NCBI GenBank assembly: GCA_036924085.1
Contig: JAVGWX010000006.1
Coordinates: forward strand, 37,056,445-37,120,444
Direction of reading: 5' to 3'
Length of the DNA stretch: 64,000 bases
Source of the DNA: Ariolimax columbianus
Taxonomy: Eukaryota; Mollusca; Gastropoda; Stylommatophora; Arionidae
Shown: piece after piece, positions 54,571-64,000 of the stretch
How positions within the stretch are numbered: the first letter of the stretch is position 1
Layout: every line of letters begins with the position of its first letter
Notes under the pieces: generated by a model
Databases searched by the model: none
Told to the model about the DNA's origin: nothing
Seen by the model: the letters and a program-made list of their open reading frames with translations, nothing else
Position numbers and translations under genes: made by a program

Positions 54571-54917
54571 CTGCTTCTTCTTCGTCATTCGTTGTCAAAA
54601 ACTCGATAGCAAGTCCTGAAAAGGGTTTTGCAAGTAACATGAAGTAGTGTGGAGAACGGAATGCCTTGTGTCGCGGTTTACAGTTTGAATGCGATATTTG
54701 TCCTTTTCGACATATCCTACTTCAGCAATGCCATTTTTGGATACCAGGTTAGCCTTCCCTCTTCGATCCCTAATCCTTAGCCAGTCTGTCCTGTTATCCA
54801 AGATCACCACGCGAGGCAGAGAAGGGTCTTGGCAGCTCTGGGTCGCTGGCCCTGACGCTAGCAGTTAGCTTTGAGTCACTGACCCTGCAGCAATGCTCAG
54901 TATCTTGATACCACGCT
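54571..54917 (-). mobile_element. Family B SINE-like retroposon
   Basis: GAACGGAATGCCTTGTGTCG, GCGATATTTGTCC, CCTTAGCCAGTCTGTCCTGT and GCTAGCAGTTAGCTTTGAGT. GGGTACC at 54564-54570 and 54918-54924 is a candidate short TSD. Confidence 0.8.
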
Positions 54918-54924
54918 GGGTACC

Positions 54925-55275
54925 AAGAGTCGCGTCAGGGTCAGATACACAATACTGACCCAGAACCTCGACTTCAAGTCTTAGTCATGCAACTGAAACA
55001 AACTGTTACAGCAGCCTGGTCAACCAGGTAGGGGTCGACACTGGGATTCCTGAAATGTTGAGTCTGAAAATACCAGTCATTGCCCTACATCCATGTGGGC
55101 AAAGGTCCACCTTCTTATGTAAACCATGGAATGTAAGAAGAGTCACTGGAGACATACTACATAAGAAAATCCGTCAAGTTAAAAAAAGGGAAAAATTTAG
55201 TAAGCTTGGCATCGAAAAAAATAACAGCAACAAAAGAAATCTTACTCTAAGTCTCGACCTGTACTTCTACAAGAA
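54925..55275. other. Unassigned, possible LINE 5' remnant
   Basis: The frame 55055-55279 includes KPWNVRRVTGDI, faintly like the WNVRS start of LINE endonucleases. Weak. Confidence 0.25.
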
Positions 55276-55390
55276 TTGATGCCTCTGTGCAAGTCCCAGC
55301 CCTGGCGTAAGGTGGATGTAGCCGGTAGGAGGATTTCGTGATTAGCGGGCTAGGCTCAAGCAGCTTATTACTCCGCTACACTAGGACAAG
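55276..55390 (+). repeat. Dispersed repeat D, copy 2
   Basis: GGTGGATGTAGCCGGTAGGA and TAGCGGGCTAGGCTCAAGCA match 53060-53138. Confidence 0.7.
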
Positions 55391-55524
55391 TGCCGAGGAG
55401 GGTGGGTAATCGATGTGGGAGTTCCTCTTAATAGACACAAATACTACAGCAAAGTAGACCATCAGCCTCTTAACAAACCATTTAAAAATGGCCGGTGTTT
55501 TGTCATGTCATACAGTTAGTCGCC

Positions 55525-55625
55525 TCCAAGCGGTGAAGGCTCACGCCTCTCACAGTGATGAACGGAAACGGTGGACGATCGAATCCCGCATGTTTCAAGC
55601 GACGCCTGGTCTCACGCGAGGTAAG
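55525..55625 (+). mobile_element. Possible tRNA-derived SINE head
   Basis: AGTCGCCTCCAAGCGGTGAA followed at tRNA-Ser/Leu-like distance by CGATCGAATCCCGC (B-box-like). No intact cloverleaf by eye. Confidence 0.35.
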
Positions 55626-56404
55626 ACCAGAGTTCTTGCATCCTGAGTTACCTCCAGTCGTCTCGTCCAATAGTCTTGCCACTGATCGAACCTAACTCGG
55701 GATAAGAATGCGATTAATGACCAGCGCATTATCTTCCTCACTATAACCCAATTACAGCTCACGTCACATTATTAAGACAAAACCGTCTGATGTTGTGGCC
55801 ATCATCGCTTCGCGATGGCAATAACTTAGTCGTCTCTTACATGTTCTCTGTGGGGAAGTGGTGCTATTCTTGTCCTTGTCATACGAAAATACCCCTTTTA
55901 GAAATGCAATTCGCAGTTTATATTTGTATCTAAGAGATATTCCATAAGCAAATACTACTAATAAACAATAGTTGAACAAAGTGTTGGATAGAAATCACTA
56001 ATTTATGTCTGTTTCGTGAACTATAAAATAGGCATTTAACAGCTTTGACATAATAACGCTGAAAGCTGCTCATGTATTATGGATTTCCTCTGAAGTTTAC
56101 TACCATAGTTAACCAAATATTTGAAGATAGATAATATAGAGCTCTACAAGAGTGTTATTTTTGTACCCTTAGAGACTTTGAGATAAGGAATGGCGTGCGA
56201 CAGATATGTTTCGTAACACTATTTCTCTTTCTGATTGATATTGACTGGATTAAGAAGACAACAGTATCAATGAATATAAATACGATTCACTAGATTCGGA
56301 CAAAATAACTTACTGGTCTTGATTATGCTGATAACTTGTCTTTTCTGTGCTGTCACCGTAATCGGATACAAAATAAATTAAATATACTTGAGAGGTCGGG
56401 GGAA
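55626..56404. other. No recognisable feature
   Basis: AT-rich. No exon or repeat copy recognised. Confidence 0.4.
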
Positions 56405-56710
56405 CTATGGGGACTCGGTGGTCTCGAGGTAAGGTTTTCGCCTCGGGTGCTGGAGGTCGCGTGTTCGAATCACGGTAGAGACCGAGATTTTTTTCACGTG
56501 GATCCTCTGGTAAAAATTCCCTGATCTCTGGGTAGTAAGACCGAAATTCCTTGGCAGCTGAAAATCGAAAAGAACAGGTTTAACAGCCCGGACAAAAATT
56601 CAAGTTAAAAATCTACCCAAGTTATTTGTACCTTTCCTCAGGTGGTTTGTTTAAAGAGCAGCCATAGATGTCGCCGAACTGGCTGCGGGTATACTTAGCT
56701 CTACTGCTGT
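56405..56710 (+). mobile_element. tRNA-derived SINE family E, copy 3
   Basis: GGACTCGGTGGTCTCGAGGT head, GTGTTCGAATCACGG B box, TTTTCACGTGGATCCTCTGG and CTGATCTCTGGGTAGTAAGA body, ending GAACTGGCTGCGGGTATAC. Confidence 0.85.
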
Positions 56711-56990
56711 TTGATGTTGTTGTTGCTTAGATGTTTGCCTCACTAGTTTCTACTGGCGGAGGCGCGCCATTTTCCACCCCAGACCGTAGTCCATTGGGTG
56801 ATATCAGGACGCATAAACCAGTGCTTGGATGAATGTGTGCATCTATATGTACCTATGCTAGGTTTGTGCGCCCTCAGAAGCTAGCCCAACCAAAGTTGAG
56901 TTTGAGTTTGAGTTTAAGTTTGAGTTTGAGGTTGAGTTTGAGTTTGAGTTTGAGGTTGAGGTTAAAGTTAAGCTAGGGAGAATAAATGCG
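56711..56990 (+). mobile_element. Dispersed repeat G, copy 2, with (GAGTTT)n tail
   Basis: Same sequence as 19660-19800 but longer. Ends AGCCCAACCAAAGTT plus about 12 units of GAGTTT/GAGGTT, suggesting a retroposon with a hexamer tail. Confidence 0.8.
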
Positions 56991-56999
56991 ACTAACACA

Positions 57000-57600
57000 A
57001 TCCGATAGTGTTAGGAGACACAATCCTACAAGATGTGGAATCATTCATATATCGTGCTAGGAATATAGGCAAAGAAGGGGGTACAGATAAACATCTCAAA
57101 ATAGAAATAAATATGCAAGACGAAAGACTGCGTTGTAGAACTTACAAACAAAAGACGAATCCAAGTCCAATTCTAGAGTACAAATCTTTCAACTCCAATA
57201 TAAAGTCTATTGTATGGTATAACCACAAATGTACAGACTTTTATAACTAGAGGAAAATAGAGGAAATGAAATGTTAGGATAAAATCACTAATATAGAACT
57301 GTTGGAAAGAATCAGACAGAAATGAGTTGAAGAAGACGCTAGTGTTGGATAGAGAATAAATGTATCTAGCTGACATCATTATAAGACGATCCCTGTTTTT
57401 GGAATTGACAAGGCAAGAGACTCATAGAGAAGAGAGTTGGAGACAGACACAGAAAGCAGGTATGACCTGGACAAAGCTGCAACAGATGGTTCAGAGCGTG
57501 AAGACTTTGCTCGTAGTTAATGAAGACGTATGCTGGATACAGGCTGAAAGGTGTGAATGATACAGAACAGAAGTGCAATGGAATAAATTGAGTTTAGAGA
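57000..57600 (+). pseudogene. LINE ORF2 C-terminal fragment
   Basis: ILQDVESFIYRARNIGKEGG and TDKHLK (thumb), later ELLERIRQK, VEEDA and WRQTQKAGMTWTKLQQMVQS. This follows the VE-F-YLGS-I...WRRD-EAEM---G-SW--L---AQDR pattern of RTE-like LINEs. Many frame breaks. Confidence 0.75.
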
Positions 57601-57929
57601 CAAAGACAATTATGGCTCAGATACAAACGTGAACACGGTATCTTTGTCATATCTATATTTTTAAATTCGTATTTGCAATTTTCAGTATATGTATACTTAT
57701 TACTATAAGTTATTGCCCATCACAAGCGAAGATGGCAACACCAGCAGGCGGGTTTGTCTTAATAATATGGTGTGCGCTGAATTTAGATTACAGTGAATGC
57801 GCAGTTCATCAATCTCACTCTTGACATCAGTTACCTTGGAACAGTGGCAAGACTATTGGTCGAGACGACTAGAGGTGGATGCAGGCACTGTGGTCTTATC
57901 TCCCGTATATTACTATAATGAATATAGTT
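57601..57929. other. Unassigned, R2-like stretch at 57820-57900
   Basis: ATCTCACTCTTGACATC...GAACAGTGGCAAGAC resembles repeat R2. Confidence 0.4.
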
Positions 57930-58375
57930 ATAGTTCGTCTATCATTTCATGAACAAGGTCCGAAGCAATTTTCTACTAAACTGCATGTCAGATCTAAATG
58001 ATTTTTCGCATGCAGCCTTGGAATATTCATGACGCTAAAACTTTGATATTATTTAGTCCATAGATGTTAAGACATTGGCACATCGGCGAATTCTTTTGAT
58101 CTTTTAGGACCATTGCAAAGAAATGACATTAAATTAAAAATTGTACAGTATGCAGATTAATTTCTCGTTTTATTTTGTTTATAGACGTATCTCCTTAATG
58201 TCTTGATAAATCAATTGATTGCATGTGTTACCCTTTATGTACAATAGTATAAATAGCACCAATATACAACAGTTAGTACAGCCTTTCAGTCACCCGTAGA
58301 CCCATATCTAAGCAGCTAATTTTATGTTGTGTAACGCATTTTAATATTGAAATGTATTTGTTGCCATTGTATGCA
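57930..58375 (+). mobile_element. Dispersed repeat R1, copy 2 (uninterrupted)
   Basis: Matches 11595-12265 without the LINE insertion, preserving the empty target CTTTTAGGACCAT at 58101-58113. Confidence 0.85.
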
Positions 58376-58384
58376 CACCTAGAT

Positions 58385-58845
58385 CTTCTTCTTCTTCTTC
58401 TTCTTCTTCTTCTTCTTCTTCTTCTTCTTCTTCTTCTTCTTCTTCTTCTTCTTCTTCTTCTTCTTCTACTTCGTACGCTGTCAGACGTCAACTTGAATTT
58501 GTTCGAAGAAAACAGCTGTCATCCTGAGGCTGTCGACACTGCCATAGAGCTTGTCTAGTGTTGGCACTGGTGATGGCCACATGTGGTTTCTCTGGTCCTC
58601 GTATGTCGGGCAATTTTACAGCAGATGTTCAGCGATCATTTCCCTGTACCACAGGAGCATTCGTCAGTGCCACCTATCTTTAGTTTATTGAATAGATAGT
58701 ACCTCAGTCGGTTGTGGCCTGTGCGGAGTCTGAAGACCATGACCTGCTCTTTGCTGTTCAGCTGGTAGTAGGCATCATTTTTTGTGTACCAGTATGTTCT
58801 GTTTCCCATTTGGCCATGTATCTGGCCCTAATAAACCTTTTTAGT
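58385..58845 (-). mobile_element. LINE family C fragment with long (GAA)n tail
   Basis: The C-terminal coding region on the minus strand matches 24062-24500. The tail is about 27 GAA units (58385-58466), which produces poly-Arg and poly-Leu ORFs. Confidence 0.88.
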
Positions 58846-59500
58846 CACCCAGTGCCTGAAAATGTGTCCATTCATTTCAGTGTGTTAGTCTCTACCGTCG
58901 GTACTTTTTGATTGGAAAATCAGTTCAACGTCAGGGGCAAGTTCGTTGTCCCTGCTTCCGCCATACGTTAGTAAAATGTGCTTTGCTGCTTGAAATTTGT
59001 TTTCTCTGTTCACCGTCAACTGATTGCCATTCTTTACCATAGGTGTGGTGAACATTGAGCAACGTTTCATCCAAGTATACAATATCTTAGCCTTGCCTAC
59101 GCCGTTCACGTATGTATCTCAGGTATGTGCTTCGGGTAGCAATCAAATGTTGCTTTTCACATATAATATTGCTGCGGCCTGAAGTTTTCCTGAATTTAAA
59201 ACCGGCGCCACTTACAATTTTCCAAAGAGTACTTTTGGAAACTTCAATACTGCAGTAGGATTGCAATGTTAATTTTAGTTTCCGGAGAGTAACAAGTTGA
59301 TTTTTTGTAAACAGTTTAAATATCTTTTGTTTTATGAAATCTCTGTCGAGATCGTCAAATTTCTACCTTGTTTGATATGAGTGCACTCTGATTCCTGTTC
59401 AATCCAACGGGAAAAGGAAGATCTATCCAGACCAAGCGCTAATTGCGCTCGTTTCTCTGAGTCATGAATATCACAATATGAATGACTCATTTTAAATTCT
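58846..59500 (-). pseudogene. DDE transposase relic (Tc1/mariner-IS630-like)
   Basis: The minus strand starts near 59484 with MSHSYCDIHDSEKRAQLALG. It then shifts frame to SIEVSKSTLWKIVSGAGFKF, a stop, and DIVYLDETLLNVHHTYGKEW. It ends with ELIFQSKSTDGRD and EMNGHIF. YLDET fits the first catalytic aspartate of IS630/Tc1-type enzymes. Broken by at least one stop and two frameshifts, and cut by the family C LINE. Confidence 0.7.
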
Positions 59501-59904
59501 CTGCGGAAAAAACTGGTATTGTAAAACGGTAACCTTCTGCATTGTTTTAAATGTACATTTGAAACTCATTTTGAAATTTAAATCAATGTAACTTTTGAAA
59601 AAGCAACTATATGTCTCAATAACAGCACCACAAACTATAATATTGTGATACGCCTATGATGGATGACAGTTTCTCATGAATGACCGTGGTTTCTTTCCGT
59701 ATTCGACAAGGTGTCTAATTTGTGCACGGAAAAATCAGGACTTTGTATTTACTCAGCCTATTTGAAGGCCAAAACATACATTTTTAAAACAGCACTTCTG
59801 TGTACCTTAATCATGTTAAAGTTATGTCCAATTCACTGAGGTTGCGTTTAATATAGCATACTGAATACATTTTTTTCAAAATATATTACTTTTCTTAGAT
59901 AAAA
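59501..59904. other. AT-rich flank of the transposase relic
   Basis: No feature recognised. May be the transposon 5' region. Confidence 0.3.
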
Positions 59905-60015
59905 AATATTTCCATAATAAGGCTGCATGCAAAAACTCATTTGAATCTGACATGCATTTTAGTAGACAATTACTTCTGACCTTGGTTATGAATTAAAAGA
60001 CGGACTATAATGGCA
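59905..60015 (-). repeat. Repeat R1 end, copy 3
   Basis: In reverse: ATAGTCCGTCTTTTAATTCA, GTCTACTAAAATGCATGTCA and TTTTTGCATGCAGCCTTA. This matches the left end of R1 at 11600 and 57940. Confidence 0.7.
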
Positions 60016-61149
60016 AAGTCGTAAGTAATATTGATATATTACTAGCTTTACTAACCAGTTTCGTACGAGGTTCAGATGGTCTCCGCCGGCGTGAACAATA
60101 ACTGAGGCATTCAGCGCAAAAGAATGCAGGATGAGGAAGCACACCATTAGATCACTGTTACTCCAGTTTCTCCTTGATATAACATTATAGTCAATCATTG
60201 CTCTATTCTGACACAAAAACTAGGGAACGCATAGAAATGCAGGAAGCAGGACATATAGCGCTCGATTGGAAATTAACAGAAGAAATTAAATGCACAAATT
60301 TAACGTTTCTATAGCGCAGTTACTTCTTCAGTATGATCCAAATACATTGAAAATTACATAATGAAGACACCAAAAAAAAAACAAAAAAAAACAAAAAAAC
60401 AACAACCCATCTCATGATGTCGTTTTCACGGCTTGCAATTGGCAACTAGCTAATTTTTAGCTCCCCGTTGGAGGGCTTAAATTGTTAAATAACTCTGGAC
60501 AAGCTGAGCATGATTGCGTTGGTCTTGGAAATCCAATCAGAATGATTTGGATTTGGAAAAATTGCACTCTGTTAGAGCTTATCATCGCTGAGCATTTAGC
60601 AAGAAGGACAAACAAATACTTGTATTTTGATTATTATAAAATAGATGTTTATTTTTATTCTTATAAATATTTAAAATACAAAATTAAGTATATTCTTTGT
60701 CTATAAGCATTTTAAAATTGTCCTTAGTTTGAAATATGTTTTGTTTTTCTGTGAATACGTTAGGTCAAGTGACTCATGTCGTATACACAGTTTAGAGTTT
60801 TTAAAATTTTGTGAACTAGATGTTCCTTTTTTTTCCCCTTCTTTTTCGGTTTTCGTAATTAATAAAGGTAGTTCTGACATTGTGTCGTTTACAGAAAGGT
60901 TGCCAAATCCGCCCCTTTGGCTCAACACACCAGGTTTCAACTGGCATTTAAACATACAAGATTTACATCCCCACTGCGATCCCTATTAACTTAAGCCAGA
61001 CTGCACGACTGCAGCCTGTTTTTAGGGTCGCCACTTGGAGACGGAATATGATCTTGGCCAGTTCTGGTTAACTGACCCAGACACAAGCAACCAGCTGTCT
61101 GTCGACTGCTTTCAACTAATCCACAGCTTTTCATCTTCGGCGCCACATT
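60016..61149. other. Unassigned; family B-related stretch at 61000-61110
   Basis: CTGCAGCCTGTTTTTAGGGT plus CGCC resembles 4165-4200, which leads into the 24-bp minisatellite. Opposed ORFs at 60701-60989 have no recognised domain. Confidence 0.4.
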
Positions 61150-61710
61150 ATTGTGTGTATGGCAAATGAAGTTAACAATTATCTACAATAATGGCATATG
61201 GCCAACGGAACACACAACATCAATAATAATTTATCTGCTAACAAAACCGAAAACAATAGAATGCAGCCAATTCAGAACAAGCTTAATACAACATGCATCT
61301 AAAATTCTATTAAAGATAATTAAGGAAAGAATCGATGGCAAGACAAAGGCTGTGCTAAAGATAATCAGTTTGGATTTCACAGAACCAGAGGTAAACGGGA
61401 TACGATCGAATTGTTGCAATTTCTCTCAGAAAGAATAGGCCACTATCTACCTGCTTAATTAACTACGAAAAATCCTTGGATCGAGTTCCCAGGAGCACAC
61501 ATTTTCAGAATTGCATTAAATGCGTGTTGAGAAAGCAATCATTAAGTTAATTCAGAACATGTATGAAAATCAAAAGGCAATTGTATCAATCAAAGATGTA
61601 CTAACAAATCCAGTTCCAGTAAACTATTGGATAGGACAGGGCTGCTTGCTTTCACAGAGTCTCTATAGCGTGTATTCTGAGATGATGATGGACTAAGTTA
61701 CTGGGAGCTG
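61150..61710 (+). pseudogene. LINE reverse transcriptase core, decayed
   Basis: YNNGIWPTEHTTSIIIYL, KPKTIECSQFRTSLIQHASK and ILLKIIKERIDGKTKA, then ATIYLLN...EKILGSS, KAIIKLIQNMYENQKAIVSI and IGQGCLLSQSLYSVYSEMMM. These are RT motifs 0 to B. Frameshifts throughout; no YADD reached. Confidence 0.8.
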
Positions 61711-61805
61711 TAATATGGGTTTCGAAATCAGTGGTATGAAAGTAAATGATTTCCAATTTTGCCAATAATCACCAAGCCCCAGTGAGAGGATAAGTAACAG
61801 CGTTG

Positions 61806-62335
61806 CAAAGGCATCATCATCATCATGTAGCGTGTTCTTTGTAGAACGTCGCTCTCATCACAGCCAGACGATATGAATCTCAGTCTGCAGCCAATTTTCC
61901 CGCCTGGTCCAATTTCATGTTCAGAGTTTCCTTGATATCTTGTATTCACATTCGCCTTGGTCGATCACTGCATTGCCTTCCAGGTGGTCCCATGCCCTCC
62001 AGGACCGCTCTTTCCAGCCCGTCATGTTTGAAGTGGCAGAAAAAATTCAATTTCCGAAACATAACATTGTTTATGAGCCAGGTTTCCTCTACATTCAGGT
62101 CTTCTAGGATGGGTTTATTTGTAATTTCCTTATCCAGGGAATTTTTAGGATTCTTCTGTAACATTTTGTTTCAAACACTCCAAATTTCTTCCTTTTCGTG
62201 CAACTTGTGTCAAAGTCCATGTTTCTCACCGGTACATTGCTATAGGGAAAAAAGCATGTTCTCAGGATCTTCAGTTTTAGTTGTTTGTTAGTATTTACAA
62301 AGGCATACATGAACATATAAGCAACACAAATATTT
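61806..62335 (-). pseudogene. LINE ORF2 C-terminus with (GAT)n tail
   Basis: The minus strand encodes FVNTNKQLKLKILRTCFFP, KKFGVFETKCYRRILKIPW, NKPILEDLNVEETWLINNVM, HDGLERAVLEGM and, after a frameshift, DQAGKLAADRDSYRLAVMRA then TFYKEHATR-stop. Same family as the 11781-11992 insertion, and shows its upstream sequence. Confidence 0.85.
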
Positions 62336-62479
62336 GGCATGACAGATTACCCACTAGACTAGTCAAGTGGTACGTATGCCTGGCAGCAGATCAATACCAG
62401 GATCCACGTTTTAGTTAGTTAATTTTCTTTCCACTTATGCCGTTAAGCGTCGTGAGGAGCTTAAGTCGTCTATCCTGCG

Positions 62480-62960
62480 CACTCTGTCATATATCCACCT
62501 ACCTTGCGCCCCTTGCCCTGTAGCCAGATCTACCATCGTTGTAACCCATCAGTAGAAGTTGATGATAGTGCATTTCCATGAGATGACCAAACCAACTTAT
62601 TTTCTGCCTGGAAATGCATTCAACACAAGACGTAGTGCCGACCATACTTCGAATGTTGTCGTTCCGCATTCTGTCTCTTCTGGTGACACCGATGACCTTA
62701 CTCAAACACTTCATTTCACAAGTCGAAATTCTGCTCTCGCGCGCCCTGGACAGAGGCCATTTTTGGCACTGGTAGCACAGAGTCGGCATACATATACTGT
62801 TTATCCGCTGTTGCTTTGTTGCCAAACTAATGCTCCGGTGTCTCAGCAATGGGGACAGCTGATAACTCACCGCAGATGCTTTCTGACATCTAGTCTCAAT
62901 TTTCTTGAAAAAATATTGCCCAAATATTTGAACTCATGACCTGTTGAAGATAAATAAAAT
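62480..62960 (-). pseudogene. LINE ORF2 C-terminal fragment
   Basis: The minus-strand ORF 62870-62499 encodes QLSPLLRHRSISLATKQQRI, PTLCYQCQKWPLSRARESRI, EMKCLSKVIGVTRRDRMRND and WFGHLMEM. This is the typical thumb and post-thumb of an RTE-like LINE. Confidence 0.8.
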
Positions 62961-63269
62961 TTAAACTCATCTTGAGTGGCCCAGAAGTTCTACTGAGCAT
63001 CATAGTTTCTGTTTTTGTTGTTGCTAATTGCTTTAATAACTATGGCTATACGCGTCCACGAAGTCGCCTACCCAATTGTTGATGGGATGGTTTGACAAAA
63101 CATTTAGACCCGCTCTTGTTCATCACATCATAAATCGGGAAGGAATGCATACATAATGTTGTTACCTTCCTGGCATATGGAATACCTGCCTGATTGCCGG
63201 CGAGAATATTACTGAAGGCACAGACTAATTGCCAAGCAACACACGTAAACAAATAGACGCATTAGTGGG
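62961..63269. other. No recognisable feature
   Basis: Unassigned. Confidence 0.4.
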
Positions 63270-63590
63270 GACATTTCTCCATTTCTTTCTCGCTATCTCT
63301 ATCATCCTCTATTCCTCTCTATCTCTAACGTTATCTCTCTTAAGCTCTCTCTTTATTTCTCTCTAACGTTGTCTACTTCTTTCTATGTCTCGTTATTTCT
63401 TAGTTCTCTCTCTTTTCTATCTCGTTCTTTCTTTATCTCTCTTTTTCATACTCTTTCTTTCTCTCTGTTACTTTTCTCTCTCTTTTTCTGTTTGTCGTTC
63501 TTTTTCTCTTTTTCCATCCTCCTCTCTATCTCTTTCTTTATCGTACTGCTCCAACTATTCACTCTAATCTAAGACCACGCATTCAAGTGT
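63270..63590. repeat. Pyrimidine-rich (TCTCTT)n low-complexity tract
   Basis: About 320 bases of CT-rich + strand. ORFs rich in Ser/Phe/Leu here are artefacts. Confidence 0.9.
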
Positions 63591-63644
63591 TTCTAGAGAG
63601 TATTCAATAAAATGTGATTGAAACGTCACTATACTGTCTGTTCG

Positions 63645-63995
63645 TTCGTACTAACATCCATCCAACTATCCATGAAATCACCAATCCACCCATCTTCCTC
63701 TCTTTTCATTTAACTAACCATCCTTCAATCAACCCTGATACATATCCATACATTTCATCCGCACCTCTAGCCATAGGTTAATTCATCTGTCCATCCACAT
63801 TCACCCATGCACACATCCATATATCCATCCGCATCGTTCTCACATCCATCCATACATCATCCGAAACGTCAATCCGTCCACCCCCAAACCCAGTAACTCA
63901 ACCATCTATCGATACATACTAATACAGCATTATCTCCATTCATATATCCATCCACAGATTCACCTATCAACCTATCCAACGATTCGTTCTTCGAC
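63645..63995. repeat. (ATCC)n-derived low-complexity repeat
   Basis: Frequent CATCCATCCATAC and TATCCATCC motifs, strongly diverged. Confidence 0.8.
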
Positions 63996-64000
63996 AAAAC

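Noticed and set aside
58273..58558. Poly-arginine and poly-leucine ORFs
   Set aside because: Product of the (CTT/GAA)n tail of a LINE copy.
60701..60989. Opposed 84-86-aa ORFs
   Set aside because: No domain, no splice-site support and no copy elsewhere in the window.

Overview
This is animal nuclear DNA: AT-rich, intron-bearing, and packed with decayed non-LTR retrotransposons (LINEs), tRNA-derived SINEs, mariner/Tc1-type DNA transposon relics, microsatellites and satellite arrays. No bacterial operon, rRNA gene or CRISPR array is visible. The LINE families and the style of the SINEs fit a mollusc, perhaps a gastropod, or another lophotrochozoan. That placement is an inference, not something the sequence proves.

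The one convincing host gene is the 3' end of an indoleamine 2,3-dioxygenase (IDO) gene on the + strand. It is carried by four small exons at 5349-5450, 7418-7514, 10287-10363 and 13929-14107. Each has good splice sites, the intron phases match (1, 2, 1), and the 150-codon reading frame has no stop or frameshift. It includes the proximal haem histidine context LRNYH and the GTGGT loop, and ends in an extra C-terminal hydrophobic segment. The exons are easy to miss because each is short and the introns are filled with repeats. Earlier exons must lie left of the window. The left 5.3 kb holds only a minus-strand LINE, LINE tails, mariner ends and a 24-bp minisatellite.

From 14.1 kb to the right end I see no convincing host exon. 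14.9-16.7 kb is a large-unit tandem duplication split by a LINE. 20-21 kb holds two LINE pieces, one with a perfect 12-bp target-site duplication (TSD). 21.3-22.2 kb is a TG/CA inverted microsatellite. 22.7-27.3 kb is a three-level nest: a LINE inside a LINE inside a minisatellite. 28-34 kb has SINEs, a SINE with an amplified promoter head, 36-bp and 16-bp arrays and RTE-like LINE remnants. 34.2-38.2 kb has an internally deleted mariner, LINE fragments and a SINE-like element with a 13-bp TSD. 39.4-41.2 kb is a 46-bp satellite of about 40 units. 41.3-45 kb is a 22-bp satellite split by LINEs, one of which has its own 3' end amplified into a 39-bp satellite. 45.7-51.7 kb is mostly LINE fragments that carry RNase H. 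52-54 kb is minisatellite. 54.5-64 kb is mixed SINEs, LINEs, a DDE transposase relic and pyrimidine-rich or ATCC-rich low-complexity DNA.

Two themes stand out. First, insertion history can be read directly from target-site duplications and from empty-site copies elsewhere in the window. Second, several satellites appear to have been born locally by amplification of identifiable pieces: LINE 3' ends, a SINE promoter head, an internal SINE-like motif, and possibly the splice-donor regions of the IDO gene.
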